Shown one piece after another: positions 50,538 through 60,090 of a DNA stretch of 64,000 nucleotides. The position numbers and the translations under genes were made by a program. How positions within the stretch are numbered: the stretch's first letter is position 1; every line of letters starts with the position of its first letter. The notes beneath the pieces are model-generated. The model ran no database searches, was not told the origin of the DNA, and saw nothing but the letters and a program-made list of their open reading frames with translations. Source of the stretch: Bosea sp. AS-1 (GTDB taxonomy: Bacteria > Pseudomonadota > Alphaproteobacteria > Rhizobiales > Beijerinckiaceae); assembly GCF_002220095.1 (NCBI RefSeq), contig NZ_CP022372.1:1584501-1648500 (forward strand). The letters run 5' to 3'.

Positions 50538-52403
50538 ATGTTCGCACCGTTCTTCCGCTGGCTCGAAAGCCGCATCGACGTCTTCGCTCCCTTCGACGAG
50601 GGCGAAACGCCGCCGCGCGGCGTCTGGCCCTTCATGTGGCACCACATCAAGGGCGTGAAGGGCTGGATGGCCCTGATCATGCTGACCGGCCTCGGCTTCA
50701 GCGGCATCGAGGCGGCGATGTATCTGATGGTCGGCTGGTTCGTCGACCTGCTCTCGACCCAGTCGCCCGCGACGATCTTCCGCGATCATGGCTGGGTCCT
50801 GGCGGGGGCGGCCTTCCTGCTCGTCGTGGTCAGGCCGCTGATCTATTTCGCCAACCACGCCATCGTCGACCAGGTCGTGGTGCCGCAGATCACCAACCAG
50901 ATCCGCTGGCGCAACCATGTCTATACGCTCGGCCACGCGCTCTCCTATTTCCAGAACGACTTTGCCGGTCGGCTCTCGGCCCGCGTCATCCAGGCCGGGC
51001 AGTCGATCCGCGGTGCGACCATCGAAGTCATCGACGACCTCTGGTACGCGCTCGTCTTCGCCTCGGTCGCGATCGGCTTCTTCGGCAAGACCAGCCTGTG
51101 GCTGGCGCTGCCGGTGATCGCCTGGCTCGCGGCCTATGTCGCGCTGCTGATCTATTTCGTGCCTCGCGCCAAGAAGCGCTCGGAGGCGAATTCGCTCGGC
51201 CGCTCGAGTACGACCGGGCGGATCGTCGATTCCTATACCAATATCCTGACGGTGAAGCTGTTCGCGCGCGGTGACGCCGAGCGCTCGGCGGTGCGCGAAT
51301 CGCTCGGCTGGTGGAACGACTCGTTCCTGAACCTGTCGCGGCTGATCACCGGGGTCAGCGTCATCCTGCAGACGATGAACAGCCTGCTCGTCGTCGCGAC
51401 GGCCTGGCTGGCGCTGCTTCTGTGGAGTCAGGGCGAGATGACGCCCGGAGCCGTTGCCGCAGCGATCGGCCTGGTGCTGCGGCTCGTGCAGATGTCCGGC
51501 TGGCTGATCCATCTCGTGCGCGGCATCTTCGAGAATATCGGCTCGGTGCAGGAGAGCATGGAGACGATCGCCAAGCCGCACGACCTGCCTGACGCCGCCG
51601 ATGCGGTGCCGCTGGTCGTCGACAGGGGCGCGATCCGCTTCGAGGCGATCCGTTTCAACTACGGCAGGGCGCAGGGGCTGTTCGAAGGGCTCGACCTATC
51701 GATCAAGCCAGGGGAGCGGGTCGGCCTTGTCGGCCCGTCGGGCGCCGGCAAGTCGACGCTGGTCAACCTGCTGCTGCGGCTCTACCCGCTCGACGGCGGG
51801 CGCATCCTGATCGATGGGCAGGACATCGCGCACGTCACGCAGGATTCGCTCAGGGCGCAGATCGGCATGGTGACGCAGGATAATTCGCTGCTGCACCGCT
51901 CGATCGGCGACAACATCGCCTATGGCCGCATCGGCGCGAACGAAGCCGAGATCGCGGAAGCCGCGCGGCAGGCGGAGGCGCACGAGTTCATCCTCGGCCT
52001 CGGCGACCAGGATGGTCGCAAGGGCTTCGATTCGCGTGTCGGCGAACGTGGCGTGAAGCTTTCCGGCGGCCAGCGCCAGCGCATCGCGATTGCTCGTGTG
52101 CTGCTGAAGGATGCGCCGATCCTGATCCTTGACGAGGCGACCTCGGCACTCGATTCGGAGGTCGAGGCGGCGATCCAGCAGCAGCTCGCGGCGCTGATGC
52201 AGGGCAAGACCGTGATCGCGATCGCGCACCGGCTCTCGACCATCGCGGAGCTTGACCGGCTGATCGTGCTCGACAAGGGGCGGATCGTCGACACCGGCAG
52301 CCATGAGGAGCTGATCGCGCGCGGCGGGCTCTACGCCCGGCTCTGGGCGCGCCAGTCGGGTGGATTCCTCGCTGCGGCCGATCCGGAAAAGCTCGCCGTC
52401 TGA
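50538..52403 (+). CDS. ABC exporter, fused permease and ATPase
   Basis: A 621-residue half-transporter with six membrane helices (about residues 40-320) and a C-terminal ATPase (about 360-600). Walker A is 'VGLVGPSGAGKSTLVNLLLRL', the signature 'GVKLSGGQRQRIAIARVLLK', Walker B 'PILILDEATSALDSE', and the H-loop 'TVIAIAHRLST'. It resembles multidrug/lipid exporters of the MsbA/AtmA group that work as homodimers. The substrate is unknown. GGAGG lies 8-12 bases upstream of the ATG. Confidence 0.92.
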   Translation: MFAPFFRWLESRIDVFAPFDEGETPPRGVWPFMWHHIKGVKGWMALIMLTGLGFSGIEAAMYLMVGWFVDLLSTQSPATIFRDHGWVLAGAAFLLVVVRPLIYFANHAIVDQVVVPQITNQIRWRNHVYTLGHALSYFQNDFAGRLSARVIQAGQSIRGATIEVIDDLWYALVFASVAIGFFGKTSLWLALPVIAWLAAYVALLIYFVPRAKKRSEANSLGRSSTTGRIVDSYTNILTVKLFARGDAERSAVRESLGWWNDSFLNLSRLITGVSVILQTMNSLLVVATAWLALLLWSQGEMTPGAVAAAIGLVLRLVQMSGWLIHLVRGIFENIGSVQESMETIAKPHDLPDAADAVPLVVDRGAIRFEAIRFNYGRAQGLFEGLDLSIKPGERVGLVGPSGAGKSTLVNLLLRLYPLDGGRILIDGQDIAHVTQDSLRAQIGMVTQDNSLLHRSIGDNIAYGRIGANEAEIAEAARQAEAHEFILGLGDQDGRKGFDSRVGERGVKLSGGQRQRIAIARVLLKDAPILILDEATSALDSEVEAAIQQQLAALMQGKTVIAIAHRLSTIAELDRLIVLDKGRIVDTGSHEELIARGGLYARLWARQSGGFLAAADPEKLAV

Positions 52404-52593
52404 CGTCTACGCCAGCGGACTGTGCGCCATGCATGGCTAAGGCGTTCGCGACAGTAGACTTCGTCCAATCTGCATGTCAAAGAGCCCAAGGTGACGCCCC
52501 GCCGCATTGCGGAGGTGGCGGCGCGCCCCTATGAGGGCGAGAGACGACAATTTCGAGCTGTTCCAGCTCGCAAGACGTATGAGGGATTGGATC

Positions 52594-53142
52594 GTGGCGC
52601 ACGCGACCGATACATCGACCGGAACAACCCGCCGCGATTTCATGCTGCTCGCGACCGGCGCCGCCGGCGCCGTCGCCGCCGGCTCCATCGTCGTTCCGCT
52701 GATCAGCCAGCTTGCGCCCGACGCGCAGACGGTTGCGGCAGGCGCGCCGATCGACGTCGATCTCACTCCGGTGGCCGAGGGCCAGGCGATCAAGCTGTTC
52801 TGGCGCGGCAAGCTGATCTTCGTGCGTCACCGCACCAAGAAGGAAATCGACGAGGCCAAGGCGGTCGACATCTCGACGCTGCGCGATCCGCAGACCGACG
52901 AACAGCGCACCAAGCCTGGCCACGAACAATACCTCATCGTCTTCGGCAACTGCACCCATCTCGGCTGCGTGCCGCTCGGCAATGCCCCGGGCGACCCGAA
53001 GGGTGACTTCGACGGCTGGTTCTGCCCCTGCCACGGCTCGCACTACGATTCCTCCGGCCGCATCCGCAAGGGCCCGGCGCCGCTCAACCTGCCGGTTCCG
53101 CCCTATGCCTTCACGGCGGACACCAAGATCAAGATCGGCTGA
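52594..53142 (+). CDS. petA: Rieske iron-sulfur subunit of cytochrome bc1
   Basis: A 182-residue ubiquinol-cytochrome c reductase iron-sulfur subunit. The N-terminal Tat-type segment 'TTRRDFMLLATGAAGAVAAG' anchors it in the membrane. The 2Fe-2S ligands lie in 'NCTHLGCVPLG' and 'WFCPCHGSHYDSSGR'. GTG at 52594 is preferred (GAGGGATTGGATC upstream); ATG at 52579 is also possible. First gene of petABC, 52 bases before petB. Confidence 0.93.
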   Translation: MAHATDTSTGTTRRDFMLLATGAAGAVAAGSIVVPLISQLAPDAQTVAAGAPIDVDLTPVAEGQAIKLFWRGKLIFVRHRTKKEIDEAKAVDISTLRDPQTDEQRTKPGHEQYLIVFGNCTHLGCVPLGNAPGDPKGDFDGWFCPCHGSHYDSSGRIRKGPAPLNLPVPPYAFTADTKIKIG

Positions 53143-53194
53143 GCGCCGCGCTCGAAGCCTTTCGCCCAGATGAGACAGCCTTGAGGCATTCTTC

Positions 53195-54478
53195 ATGAGT
53201 GGTCACAGTTCATACGTTCCGAAGACCGGTATCGAGCGCTGGCTTGATGCGCGCCTGCCGATCATCCGGCTGACCCATGATTCGGCGGTGTCCTACCCGG
53301 TCCCGCGCAACCTGAACTATCTGTGGACCTTCGGCGGTATCCTGGTCTTCATGCTGGTGGCGCAGATCATCACCGGCGTCATCCTGGTGATGCACTACAC
53401 GCCGCATGCGACGATGGCCTTCAACTCCGTCGAGCACATCATGCGCGACGTGAACTATGGCTGGCTGCTACGCTACCTGCACTCCAACGGCGCCTCGATG
53501 TTCTTCGTTGCGGTCTATGTGCACATCTTCCGCGGCATCTATTACGGCTCGTACAAGGCTCCGCGCGAGGTGCTCTGGATCCTCGGCGTCGTCATCTTCC
53601 TGCTGATGATGGCCACCGCCTTCATGGGCTATGTGCTGCCCTGGGGCCAGATGTCCTTCTGGGGTGCGACCGTCATCACCAACCTGTTCTCGGCGCTGCC
53701 GGTGATCGGCGAGACGATCGTCACCTATCTGTGGGGTGGCTACTCGGTCGACAACCCGACGCTGAACCGCTTCTTCTCGCTGCACTACCTGCTGCCCTTC
53801 ATGATCTTCGGCGTCGTCGTGCTGCACGTCTGGGCGCTGCACCATGTCGGCCAGAACAATCCCACCGGCGTCGAGGTGAAGAACGTCGAGAAGGACACGG
53901 TGCCCTTCACGCCCTACGCCACGATCAAGGACCTGTTCGGCATGGTCGTGTTCATGATCGTGTTCGGCTGGTTCGTGTTCTACCAGCCCAACTTCATGGG
54001 CCACGCCGACAACTACATCCCGGCCAATCCGGCCGCGACGCCGGCGCACATCGTTCCCGAATGGTACTTCCTGCCGTTCTACGCGATCCTGCGCGCCATC
54101 CCCGACAAGCTCGGCGGCGTCATCGCCATGGGCTCGGCCATCGTCGTGCTCGCCTTCCTGCCCTGGATCGACACCTCCAAGGTCAAGTCGATGAACTATC
54201 GGCCGATCGCGCGCCAGCTGTTCTGGGCCTGGCTCGCTGTCTGCATCGGTCTCGGCTATCTCGGCGCGATGCCGCCAGAAGGTGGCTTCGTCATCGCCTC
54301 GCAGATCTTCACGGTGCTGTATTTCGGCTTCTTCGTCGCGCTGTTCGTCGTCGGCCTGTTCGAGCGTCCCAAGGCGCTGCCGACCTCGATCGCCGACTCC
54401 GTGCTGGCTTCCGCCAAGGGTGGCTCGGCCGCCCGCATCGCGACCGCCACCGCGGCCGAACCGAACGTCAAGGGCTGA
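53195..54478 (+). CDS. petB: Cytochrome b subunit of cytochrome bc1
   Basis: A 427-residue, eight-helix integral membrane protein that holds haems bL and bH and both quinone sites. Histidine pairs lie in the helix beginning '[23 protein letters not shown]' and in '[24 protein letters not shown]'. The Qo motif appears as 'PEWYF'. The C-terminal 30 residues are Ala-rich. In some relatives petB and petC are one fused gene (fbcH); here they are separate, seven bases apart. Confidence 0.96.
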   Translation: MSGHSSYVPKTGIERWLDARLPIIRLTHDSAVSYPVPRNLNYLWTFGGILVFMLVAQIITGVILVMHYTPHATMAFNSVEHIMRDVNYGWLLRYLHSNGASMFFVAVYVHIFRGIYYGSYKAPREVLWILGVVIFLLMMATAFMGYVLPWGQMSFWGATVITNLFSALPVIGETIVTYLWGGYSVDNPTLNRFFSLHYLLPFMIFGVVVLHVWALHHVGQNNPTGVEVKNVEKDTVPFTPYATIKDLFGMVVFMIVFGWFVFYQPNFMGHADNYIPANPAATPAHIVPEWYFLPFYAILRAIPDKLGGVIAMGSAIVVLAFLPWIDTSKVKSMNYRPIARQLFWAWLAVCIGLGYLGAMPPEGGFVIASQIFTVLYFGFFVALFVVGLFERPKALPTSIADSVLASAKGGSAARIATATAAEPNVKG

Positions 54479-54485
54479 CGGAACC

Positions 54486-55370
54486 ATGAGCAGACTATCG
54501 TTTCGTCTGGCCCTGACGGGTCTTGCCGCCGGCCTCGCCTTCGGGGCTCTCTCGCTCCCGGCCGCCCGCGCCGCGGAAGGTGGCGTCAAGCCGCCGGAGC
54601 TGAGCTGGACCTTCTCCGGCCCGCTCGGCAAGTTCGACCGTGCGCAGCTCCAGCGCGGCTTCAAAGTCTTCAAGGAGGTCTGCTCGAGCTGCCACGCCGC
54701 CAGCCTCGTCGCCTTCCGCAACCTGTCCGAACCCGGCGGCCCCGAGTTCACGACCGGCCAGGTCGCGGCGCTTGCTGCGACGTATCAGATCAAGGACGGT
54801 CCGAACGATCAGGGCGAGATGTTCGAGCGTCCCGGCCGTCCGGCCGACCGATTCCCGGCTCCGTTCCCGAACGAGCAGGCAGCGCGGGCTGCCCAGGGCG
54901 GCGCCTACCCGCCGGACTTCTCGGTTCTGGCCAAGGCCCGCACCTATGAGCGCGGCTTCCCGACCTTCATCTTCGATATCTTCACCCAGTATCAGGAGCA
55001 GGGGCCGGACTACATCCACGCCCTGCTGACCGGATACAAGGAGCCGCCGGCCGGCTTCCAGGCCCTGCTGCCCGGGCAGAACTACAACGAGTACATGCCC
55101 GGCCACCTGATCGCGATGCCGAAGCCGCTTTCGGATGGTCAGGTCGAGTACCCCAAGGGGGCGGACGGCAAGCCGCAGGTGCCGGAGACGGTCGACCAGT
55201 ACGCGCGCGACGTCGCTGCCTTCATGGTCTGGATGGCCGAGCCGCATCTGGAGCAGCGCAAGCGCATCGCGCTGTGGTTCATGCCCTTCCTCGTCATCCT
55301 CGCCTTCCTGCTCTACTTCAGCAAGAAGAGGATCTGGTCGCGGATGCCTGACGGTTCACCAGCGCACTGA
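54486..55370 (+). CDS. petC: Cytochrome c1 subunit of cytochrome bc1
   Basis: A 294-residue protein with a signal peptide (SRLSFRLALTGLAAGLAFGA), the haem site 'VCSSCHAAS' and distal methionine region 'GHLIAMPKPL'. The C-terminal membrane anchor is 'IALWFMPFLVILAFLLYFSKK'. It receives electrons from the Rieske protein and passes them to cytochrome c. The stop codon TGA lies inside a 19-bp tandem duplication (55363-55400), so the duplication does not alter the protein end. The operon terminator follows. Confidence 0.95.
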   Translation: MSRLSFRLALTGLAAGLAFGALSLPAARAAEGGVKPPELSWTFSGPLGKFDRAQLQRGFKVFKEVCSSCHAASLVAFRNLSEPGGPEFTTGQVAALAATYQIKDGPNDQGEMFERPGRPADRFPAPFPNEQAARAAQGGAYPPDFSVLAKARTYERGFPTFIFDIFTQYQEQGPDYIHALLTGYKEPPAGFQALLPGQNYNEYMPGHLIAMPKPLSDGQVEYPKGADGKPQVPETVDQYARDVAAFMVWMAEPHLEQRKRIALWFMPFLVILAFLLYFSKKRIWSRMPDGSPAH

Positions 55371-55400
55371 CGCTGCAGGATCGCACTGACGCTGCAGGAT
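55363..55400 (+). repeat. Perfect 19-bp tandem duplication spanning the petC stop
   Basis: CGCACTGACGCTGCAGGAT occurs twice, head to tail, at 55363-55381 and 55382-55400. The first copy contains the petC stop codon and the second repeats it in the 3' untranslated region. It looks like a recent slippage duplication; no function is implied. Confidence 0.9.
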
Positions 55401-55410
55401 ATTGTTCTGG

Positions 55411-55442
55411 AAAGGCCCCGCCGAGCGGGGCCTTTCTTTTTT
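55411..55442 (+). terminator. Rho-independent terminator of petABC
   Basis: An 11-bp stem (AAAGGCCCCGC / GCGGGGCCTTT) with a CGA loop, followed by CTTTTTT. It lies 40 bases after the petC stop and just before the mtn operon. Confidence 0.92.
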
Positions 55443-55533
55443 CCGGAAATGAAATGCGGTTCGTGTGCCGCATCTTGTGTTGCGATCGTCATCGAAAGGT
55501 GGTCCCTTCCGCGCCCTTAACAAGGAAGCGATC

Positions 55534-56412
55534 ATGAGCGAAGCCGTTCTCGGAATCATCGGCGGATCGGGCATCTACGATCTGCCGGGGTTGACCGATA
55601 TCCGCGAGGAGCGGATCGAAAGCCCGTGGGGCGAACCCTCGGATGCGCTGCGGATCGGTCGGATCGGTTCCACAAAGATCGTCTTCCTGCCGCGGCACGG
55701 GCGCGGCCACGTCCTTTCGCCCTCCGACATCAACTATCGCGCCAATATCGACGTGCTGAAGCGGGCGGGTGTGACCGACCTCGTCTCGCTTTCGGCCTGC
55801 GGCTCCTACAAGGCAGAGCTCTATCCAGGGCTGTTCGTACTGGTCGACCAGTTCGTCGATCGCACGACCCGGCGTGAGAGCTCCTTCTTCGGCAAGGGCT
55901 GCGTCGCCCATGTCTCCGTCGCCCATCCGGTCGGGCCGAAGCTGCAGGAGCGGATCGCTGCGGCCGCCGAGGTCGAGGAATTGCCCTTCGTGCGCGGCGG
56001 GACGCTGGTGACGATGGAAGGGCCGCAATTCTCGACCTATGCCGAGTCGACGACCTATCGCGGCCTCGGCTACGATCTGATCGGCATGACGGCGATGCCC
56101 GAGGCCAAGCTCGCGCGCGAGGCTGAGATCACCTACGCCACCGTCGCGATGGTGACGGATTATGATTGCTGGCACGAACTGCATGGCGCGGTCGATGTGG
56201 CGTCCGTCGTCGCGGTGTTGCACGAAAATGCCGACAAGGCCCGCCGTCTGGTCGCGCGGCTCGCTGCCGATTTCCCGGCCGAGCGGGAGGCCTGCCCGGC
56301 AGGGTCCCACAATGCGCTAGACCATGCGCTCATCACCGCGCCGGCTTTCCGCGACTCGGCTCTGCTGGCGAAGCTCGACGCCGTCGCCGGCCGGGTTCTC
56401 GAGCGCGCGTGA
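55534..56412 (+). CDS. mtnP: S-methyl-5'-thioadenosine phosphorylase
   Basis: A 292-residue purine-nucleoside-phosphorylase-fold enzyme that splits 5'-methylthioadenosine into adenine and 5-methylthioribose-1-phosphate. Motifs are '[15 protein letters not shown]', '[22 protein letters not shown]', '[14 protein letters not shown]' and '[12 protein letters not shown]'. The ATG at 55534 has AAGGAAG upstream and fits the family. The stop overlaps a possible apt start (TGATG). Confidence 0.94.
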   Translation: MSEAVLGIIGGSGIYDLPGLTDIREERIESPWGEPSDALRIGRIGSTKIVFLPRHGRGHVLSPSDINYRANIDVLKRAGVTDLVSLSACGSYKAELYPGLFVLVDQFVDRTTRRESSFFGKGCVAHVSVAHPVGPKLQERIAAAAEVEELPFVRGGTLVTMEGPQFSTYAESTTYRGLGYDLIGMTAMPEAKLAREAEITYATVAMVTDYDCWHELHGAVDVASVVAVLHENADKARRLVARLAADFPAEREACPAGSHNALDHALITAPAFRDSALLAKLDAVAGRVLERA

Positions 56413-56474
56413 TGGCCGCGCCCTTGACGAAGCGGGCTCGGCGTCCGACCAAGGCGCTCGACCACGCGCCCGGG

Positions 56475-57011
56475 ATGCCATCCATGAACCTCGCCGACAC
56501 GATCCGCGCCATTCCGGATTATCCGCGACCGGGGATCATCTTCCGCGACATCACCACGCTGCTCGGCGATGCGCGCGCCTTCCGGCGGGCTGTGGACGAA
56601 CTGGTGCAGCCATTCGCCGGCCTGAAGATCGCGAAGATCGCCGGCATCGAGGCGCGCGGCTTCATTCTCGGCGGTGCTGTGGCGCATCAGCTCTCGGCCG
56701 GCTTCATTCCGGTACGCAAGAAGGGCAAGCTGCCGCGTGAGACGCTGCGCGTGACCTATGCGCTCGAATACGGCACCGACGAGATCGAGGTGCATCGCGA
56801 CGCGGTGCAGCCCGGCGAGCGCGTCCTCCTGGTCGACGATCTGATCGCGACCGGCGGCACGGCTGAAGGCGCGGTCAATCTGCTGGCGGGGCTCGGCGCG
56901 GAGGTGGTTGCAGCCTGCTTCATCGTCGACCTGCCGGAACTCGGCGGCGCCGACAAGATCCGCCGGCTCGGCGTACCGGTTCGGACGCTCGTTTCCTTCG
57001 GTGGGCACTGA
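56475..57011 (+). CDS. apt: Adenine phosphoribosyltransferase
   Basis: A 178-residue enzyme that converts adenine plus PRPP to AMP, recycling the adenine released by MtnP. It has '[18 protein letters not shown]', '[17 protein letters not shown]' and the PRPP motif '[19 protein letters not shown]'. ATG at 56475 gives the usual length. ATG at 56412 overlaps the mtnP stop and would add 21 basic residues, so coupled translation from there is possible. Confidence 0.9.
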   Translation: MPSMNLADTIRAIPDYPRPGIIFRDITTLLGDARAFRRAVDELVQPFAGLKIAKIAGIEARGFILGGAVAHQLSAGFIPVRKKGKLPRETLRVTYALEYGTDEIEVHRDAVQPGERVLLVDDLIATGGTAEGAVNLLAGLGAEVVAACFIVDLPELGGADKIRRLGVPVRTLVSFGGH

Positions 57012-57017
57012 GCAGCG

Positions 57018-58127
57018 ATGAAGATCAACGGCCAGCATTACCGCACGATCTGGCCGGCGCAGGATGGCTGGCGCGTCGTGGTCATCGACCAAACGCGGTT
57101 GCCCTTCCGCTTCGAGACAGTGGCGCTGGGCTCGGCCGAGCAGGCGGCGGATGCGATCCGCAACATGGTAGTGCGTGGTGCACCGCTGATCGGCGCGACG
57201 GCGGCGTATGGCGTGGCGCTGGCGATGCGGGTCGACGCCTCCGATATGGCGCTCGATGAAGCGCTCGCCTTGCTCGGGGCGACGCGGCCGACGGCGGTGA
57301 ACCTGCGCTGGGCTTTGGAGCGGATGCGGCGCGTGTTGACACCGCTTGCCGTGGATGAGCGCGTCGAAGCTGCCTATGCCGAAGCGGCCGCGATTTGTGA
57401 CGAAGATGTCGCGCTCTGCCGCGCCATCGGTGAGCATGGCCTGCCACTCATCCGGGAAATCGCAGCGCGCAAGCCGACGGGGCAGTCGGTCAATATCCTG
57501 ACCCATTGCAATGCAGGCTGGATCGCCACGGTGGACTGGGGCACGGCGCTGGCGCCGATCTATCTGGCGCATGATGCCGGCATCGCGGTCCATGTCTGGG
57601 TCGACGAGACGCGCCCGCGCAACCAGGGCGCGGCGTTGACGGCTTACGAGCTCGGCGCGCATGGCGTGCCGCATACGGTGATTGTCGACAATGCCGGCGG
57701 TCATCTGATGCAGCGCGGCCAGGTCGATCTGGTGATTGTCGGGACCGATCGGACGACGGCGAACGGCGATGTCGCCAACAAGATCGGTACCTATCTCAAG
57801 GCGCTGGCCGCGCACGACAACGGCGTGCCCTTCTATGTCGCGTTGCCTTCGCCGACGATCGACTGGAGCATCCGCGACGGCCTTGCGGATATCCCGATCG
57901 AGGAGCGAGCCGGCCGCGAGGTCACACATCTCCCAGGCCTGGCGGAGGATGGCGAAGTGAGGGCGTTCAGGGTGGTGGCGCCGGGCAGCGCAGTGGCGAA
58001 TCCGGCCTTCGACGTCACGCCGGCGCGGTTGGTGACGGGGCTGATCACCGAGCGTGGCATCTGTGCCGCGAGCAGCGAAGGGCTGGCGGGGCTGTTCCCC
58101 GATCTGGCGCGTGGAGTGGCGGCATGA
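57018..58127 (+). CDS. mtnA: 5-Methylthioribose-1-phosphate isomerase
   Basis: A 369-residue eIF2B-like isomerase that turns 5-methylthioribose-1-phosphate into the ribulose-1-phosphate form. The catalytic cysteine lies in '[19 protein letters not shown]', the substrate loop in '[14 protein letters not shown]', and the catalytic aspartate in '[22 protein letters not shown]'. Its stop overlaps the aldolase start by four bases (ATGA). Confidence 0.94.
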   Translation: MKINGQHYRTIWPAQDGWRVVVIDQTRLPFRFETVALGSAEQAADAIRNMVVRGAPLIGATAAYGVALAMRVDASDMALDEALALLGATRPTAVNLRWALERMRRVLTPLAVDERVEAAYAEAAAICDEDVALCRAIGEHGLPLIREIAARKPTGQSVNILTHCNAGWIATVDWGTALAPIYLAHDAGIAVHVWVDETRPRNQGAALTAYELGAHGVPHTVIVDNAGGHLMQRGQVDLVIVGTDRTTANGDVANKIGTYLKALAAHDNGVPFYVALPSPTIDWSIRDGLADIPIEERAGREVTHLPGLAEDGEVRAFRVVAPGSAVANPAFDVTPARLVTGLITERGICAASSEGLAGLFPDLARGVAA

Positions 58128-58768
58128 ACGAACAGGCGTTGCGGGCGGAAATCGTCGCGGTTGCGCAGGCGATCGACCGAGCCGGGTTCTGCCCTTCGAA
58201 ATCCGGTAACGTCTCGGCGCGTTTCGAGGGCGGACTGTTGATCACGCCGTCGGGGCTGCCCTATGCGCAGACGAAACCGGAGGATCTGATCCACCTTGCG
58301 CTCGACGGCACGGTGCTCTCCGGCGCGCGCAAGCCGTCTTCGGAATGGCCGTTCCATGTCGAGATCTACAAGGCCAGGCCGGATGCGCAGGCGATCGTGC
58401 ACACCCATTCGCCGCGGGCCACGGCGCTCTCCTGCACGCGGCGCGGCATTCCGGCGTTCCATTACATGATCGCACTTTGCGGCGGCGCGGATGTCCGCTG
58501 CGCCGACTATGCTACCTTCGGCACGCCGGAACTCGCGGCCAATGCAGTGAAGGCGCTGGAAGGGCGCAAGGCGGTGTTGCTCGCGAACCATGGCGTCATT
58601 GCGCTCGGTGGCTCGCTGGCCGGTGCGCATCAGATCGTAGCCGAGGTCGAAAACCTCGCGGGACAGTATCTCGACATTCTCGCCGCTGGGCTCACGCCCG
58701 CGATCCTCGATGCCGAGGAAATGGCGCGGGTTTCGGCGAAGTTCACGGGCTACGGCAAGGTCGGCTAG
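58124..58768 (+). CDS. Class II aldolase, probable 5-(methylthio)ribulose-1-phosphate aldolase
   Basis: A 214-residue class II (zinc) aldolase of the fuculose-1-phosphate type. It has the phosphate-binding '[18 protein letters not shown]', a catalytic acid in '[17 protein letters not shown]', the zinc pair '[10 protein letters not shown]' and third histidine '[15 protein letters not shown]'. It ends in the helix '[14 protein letters not shown]'. Fused by overlap to mtnA, it most likely splits 5-methylthioribulose-1-phosphate or the deoxy analogue to dihydroxyacetone phosphate and an aldehyde. MtnB dehydratases share the fold, but no mtnC or mtnD follows here. Confidence 0.85.
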   Translation: MNEQALRAEIVAVAQAIDRAGFCPSKSGNVSARFEGGLLITPSGLPYAQTKPEDLIHLALDGTVLSGARKPSSEWPFHVEIYKARPDAQAIVHTHSPRATALSCTRRGIPAFHYMIALCGGADVRCADYATFGTPELAANAVKALEGRKAVLLANHGVIALGGSLAGAHQIVAEVENLAGQYLDILAAGLTPAILDAEEMARVSAKFTGYGKVG

Positions 58769-58875
58769 GTTCTTCGCCTGCGGGCCGGGCAAATGCCAGC
58801 AGTCGGGTTAAGTTTTCCTCAAGGGCGACCCCGGCATAAATCCTGACGTCTTCGTCGCCTGTTCCAGAGACTTCC

Positions 58876-60090
58876 GTGCCGCTGGACTATCATTCCCTGC
58901 TGACGGCCTTCACCCTTTCCGGATGCGGGCTGGCGACCGCCTTCCTCGTCAGCTGGCTCGTCTCGCAGAAAGAACGGTTCCTGATGGCCTGGACCATCGG
59001 CGTCTCGCTGATGGCGTTCGGCGTGCTGATCTACGACGGCTATGTCAAGACGATGTCGCCGCTGCTCGGCGCCGCGGGATATACGGTGCTGTTGATCGGC
59101 CTTGCCTTCGTCTTTGGAGCGGGCCGCGAATTCCGGACGCAGGTTCTGCCCTGGCGCAGCATGGTCGCCATGGCTGTCGCGTCGTCCGCTGCCGTGGCGA
59201 CCCCGATGCTGGCTGGGTACAACGGCATCGCGATCCTGCTGCTCAATCTCGCAGCGACGGTCATTCTGCTGGTCACGGCGTGGGACTACTGGCTCGGGCG
59301 GGCGGAGGCCAGGCTGGCGATCACGTTATTGACCGCCCTCTATGTCCTGACCGGGCTCTCCTTCGTTCCCTGCGCCATTCTCCTGCTGCTCGACGGCCGC
59401 TGGATCCTGCCCGCTATTCCGTCGAATTGGGCCGAGGATCTCAATATCGCCATCTGCCTGACCACACTCGCCGGGATCGGCGCATTGTCGCTTGCGCTCA
59501 ATCAGGCGCGGCTGGCGCGTGGCCACAAGCACGATGCGGAAACCGATCCGCTCACCGGCCTGCTCAACCGGCGGGCGTTGCTCGACCGGATTGCAAGCGA
59601 GGTCGAAGGGCCTGCCGCGCTCATCATCTTCGACATCGATCACTTCAAGCGGATCAACGATATCCATGGCCATCTTGCCGGCGACGATGTGTTGCGGGCG
59701 TTCGGGGAGATTCTGATTTCCTGCCGGGCGCAGGGGCTGGCAGCGCGGCTCGGCGGCGAGGAGTTCGCGCTGCTGATGCCACGCGGCTCGCTGGTCTCGG
59801 CTGCCATTGTCGCTGACAGCGTGCGGGTGCGCCTCGGCAAGCGCCATTTCGCGGCGAGTGCAGGTTCGTTCGGAAGCACCGTCAGTGCCGGCGTCGCCCA
59901 TGCCGCGGACAGCGTCATCGATTTCGACGCATTGCTGCAGGATGCCGACAAGGCGCTCTACGCTGCCAAGCGAAACGGCCGAGACCGGGTCGCGGTCAGT
60001 TCGGACGAGGAGGAATTCCTCGCCCAGATGCATGTACAATCGGATGGTCAACGCGGGCCCGTTGATTTGGTTAGGCTCCGGATCGGCTAA
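58876..60090 (+). CDS. Membrane-bound diguanylate cyclase (GGDEF)
   Basis: A 404-residue protein with six N-terminal membrane helices (about residues 5-215) and a GGDEF domain. The domain begins 'DAETDPLTGLLNRRALLDRI', has the metal aspartates in 'LIIFDIDHFKRINDIHGHLAGDDVL', and carries an active-site 'ARLGGEEFALLMP'. The usual RxxD inhibitory site five residues before GGEEF is absent. It should make cyclic di-GMP, a signal that often controls exopolysaccharide. It lies directly before the polysaccharide locus. The start is a GTG at 58876. Confidence 0.9.
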   Translation: MPLDYHSLLTAFTLSGCGLATAFLVSWLVSQKERFLMAWTIGVSLMAFGVLIYDGYVKTMSPLLGAAGYTVLLIGLAFVFGAGREFRTQVLPWRSMVAMAVASSAAVATPMLAGYNGIAILLLNLAATVILLVTAWDYWLGRAEARLAITLLTALYVLTGLSFVPCAILLLLDGRWILPAIPSNWAEDLNIAICLTTLAGIGALSLALNQARLARGHKHDAETDPLTGLLNRRALLDRIASEVEGPAALIIFDIDHFKRINDIHGHLAGDDVLRAFGEILISCRAQGLAARLGGEEFALLMPRGSLVSAAIVADSVRVRLGKRHFAASAGSFGSTVSAGVAHAADSVIDFDALLQDADKALYAAKRNGRDRVAVSSDEEEFLAQMHVQSDGQRGPVDLVRLRIG

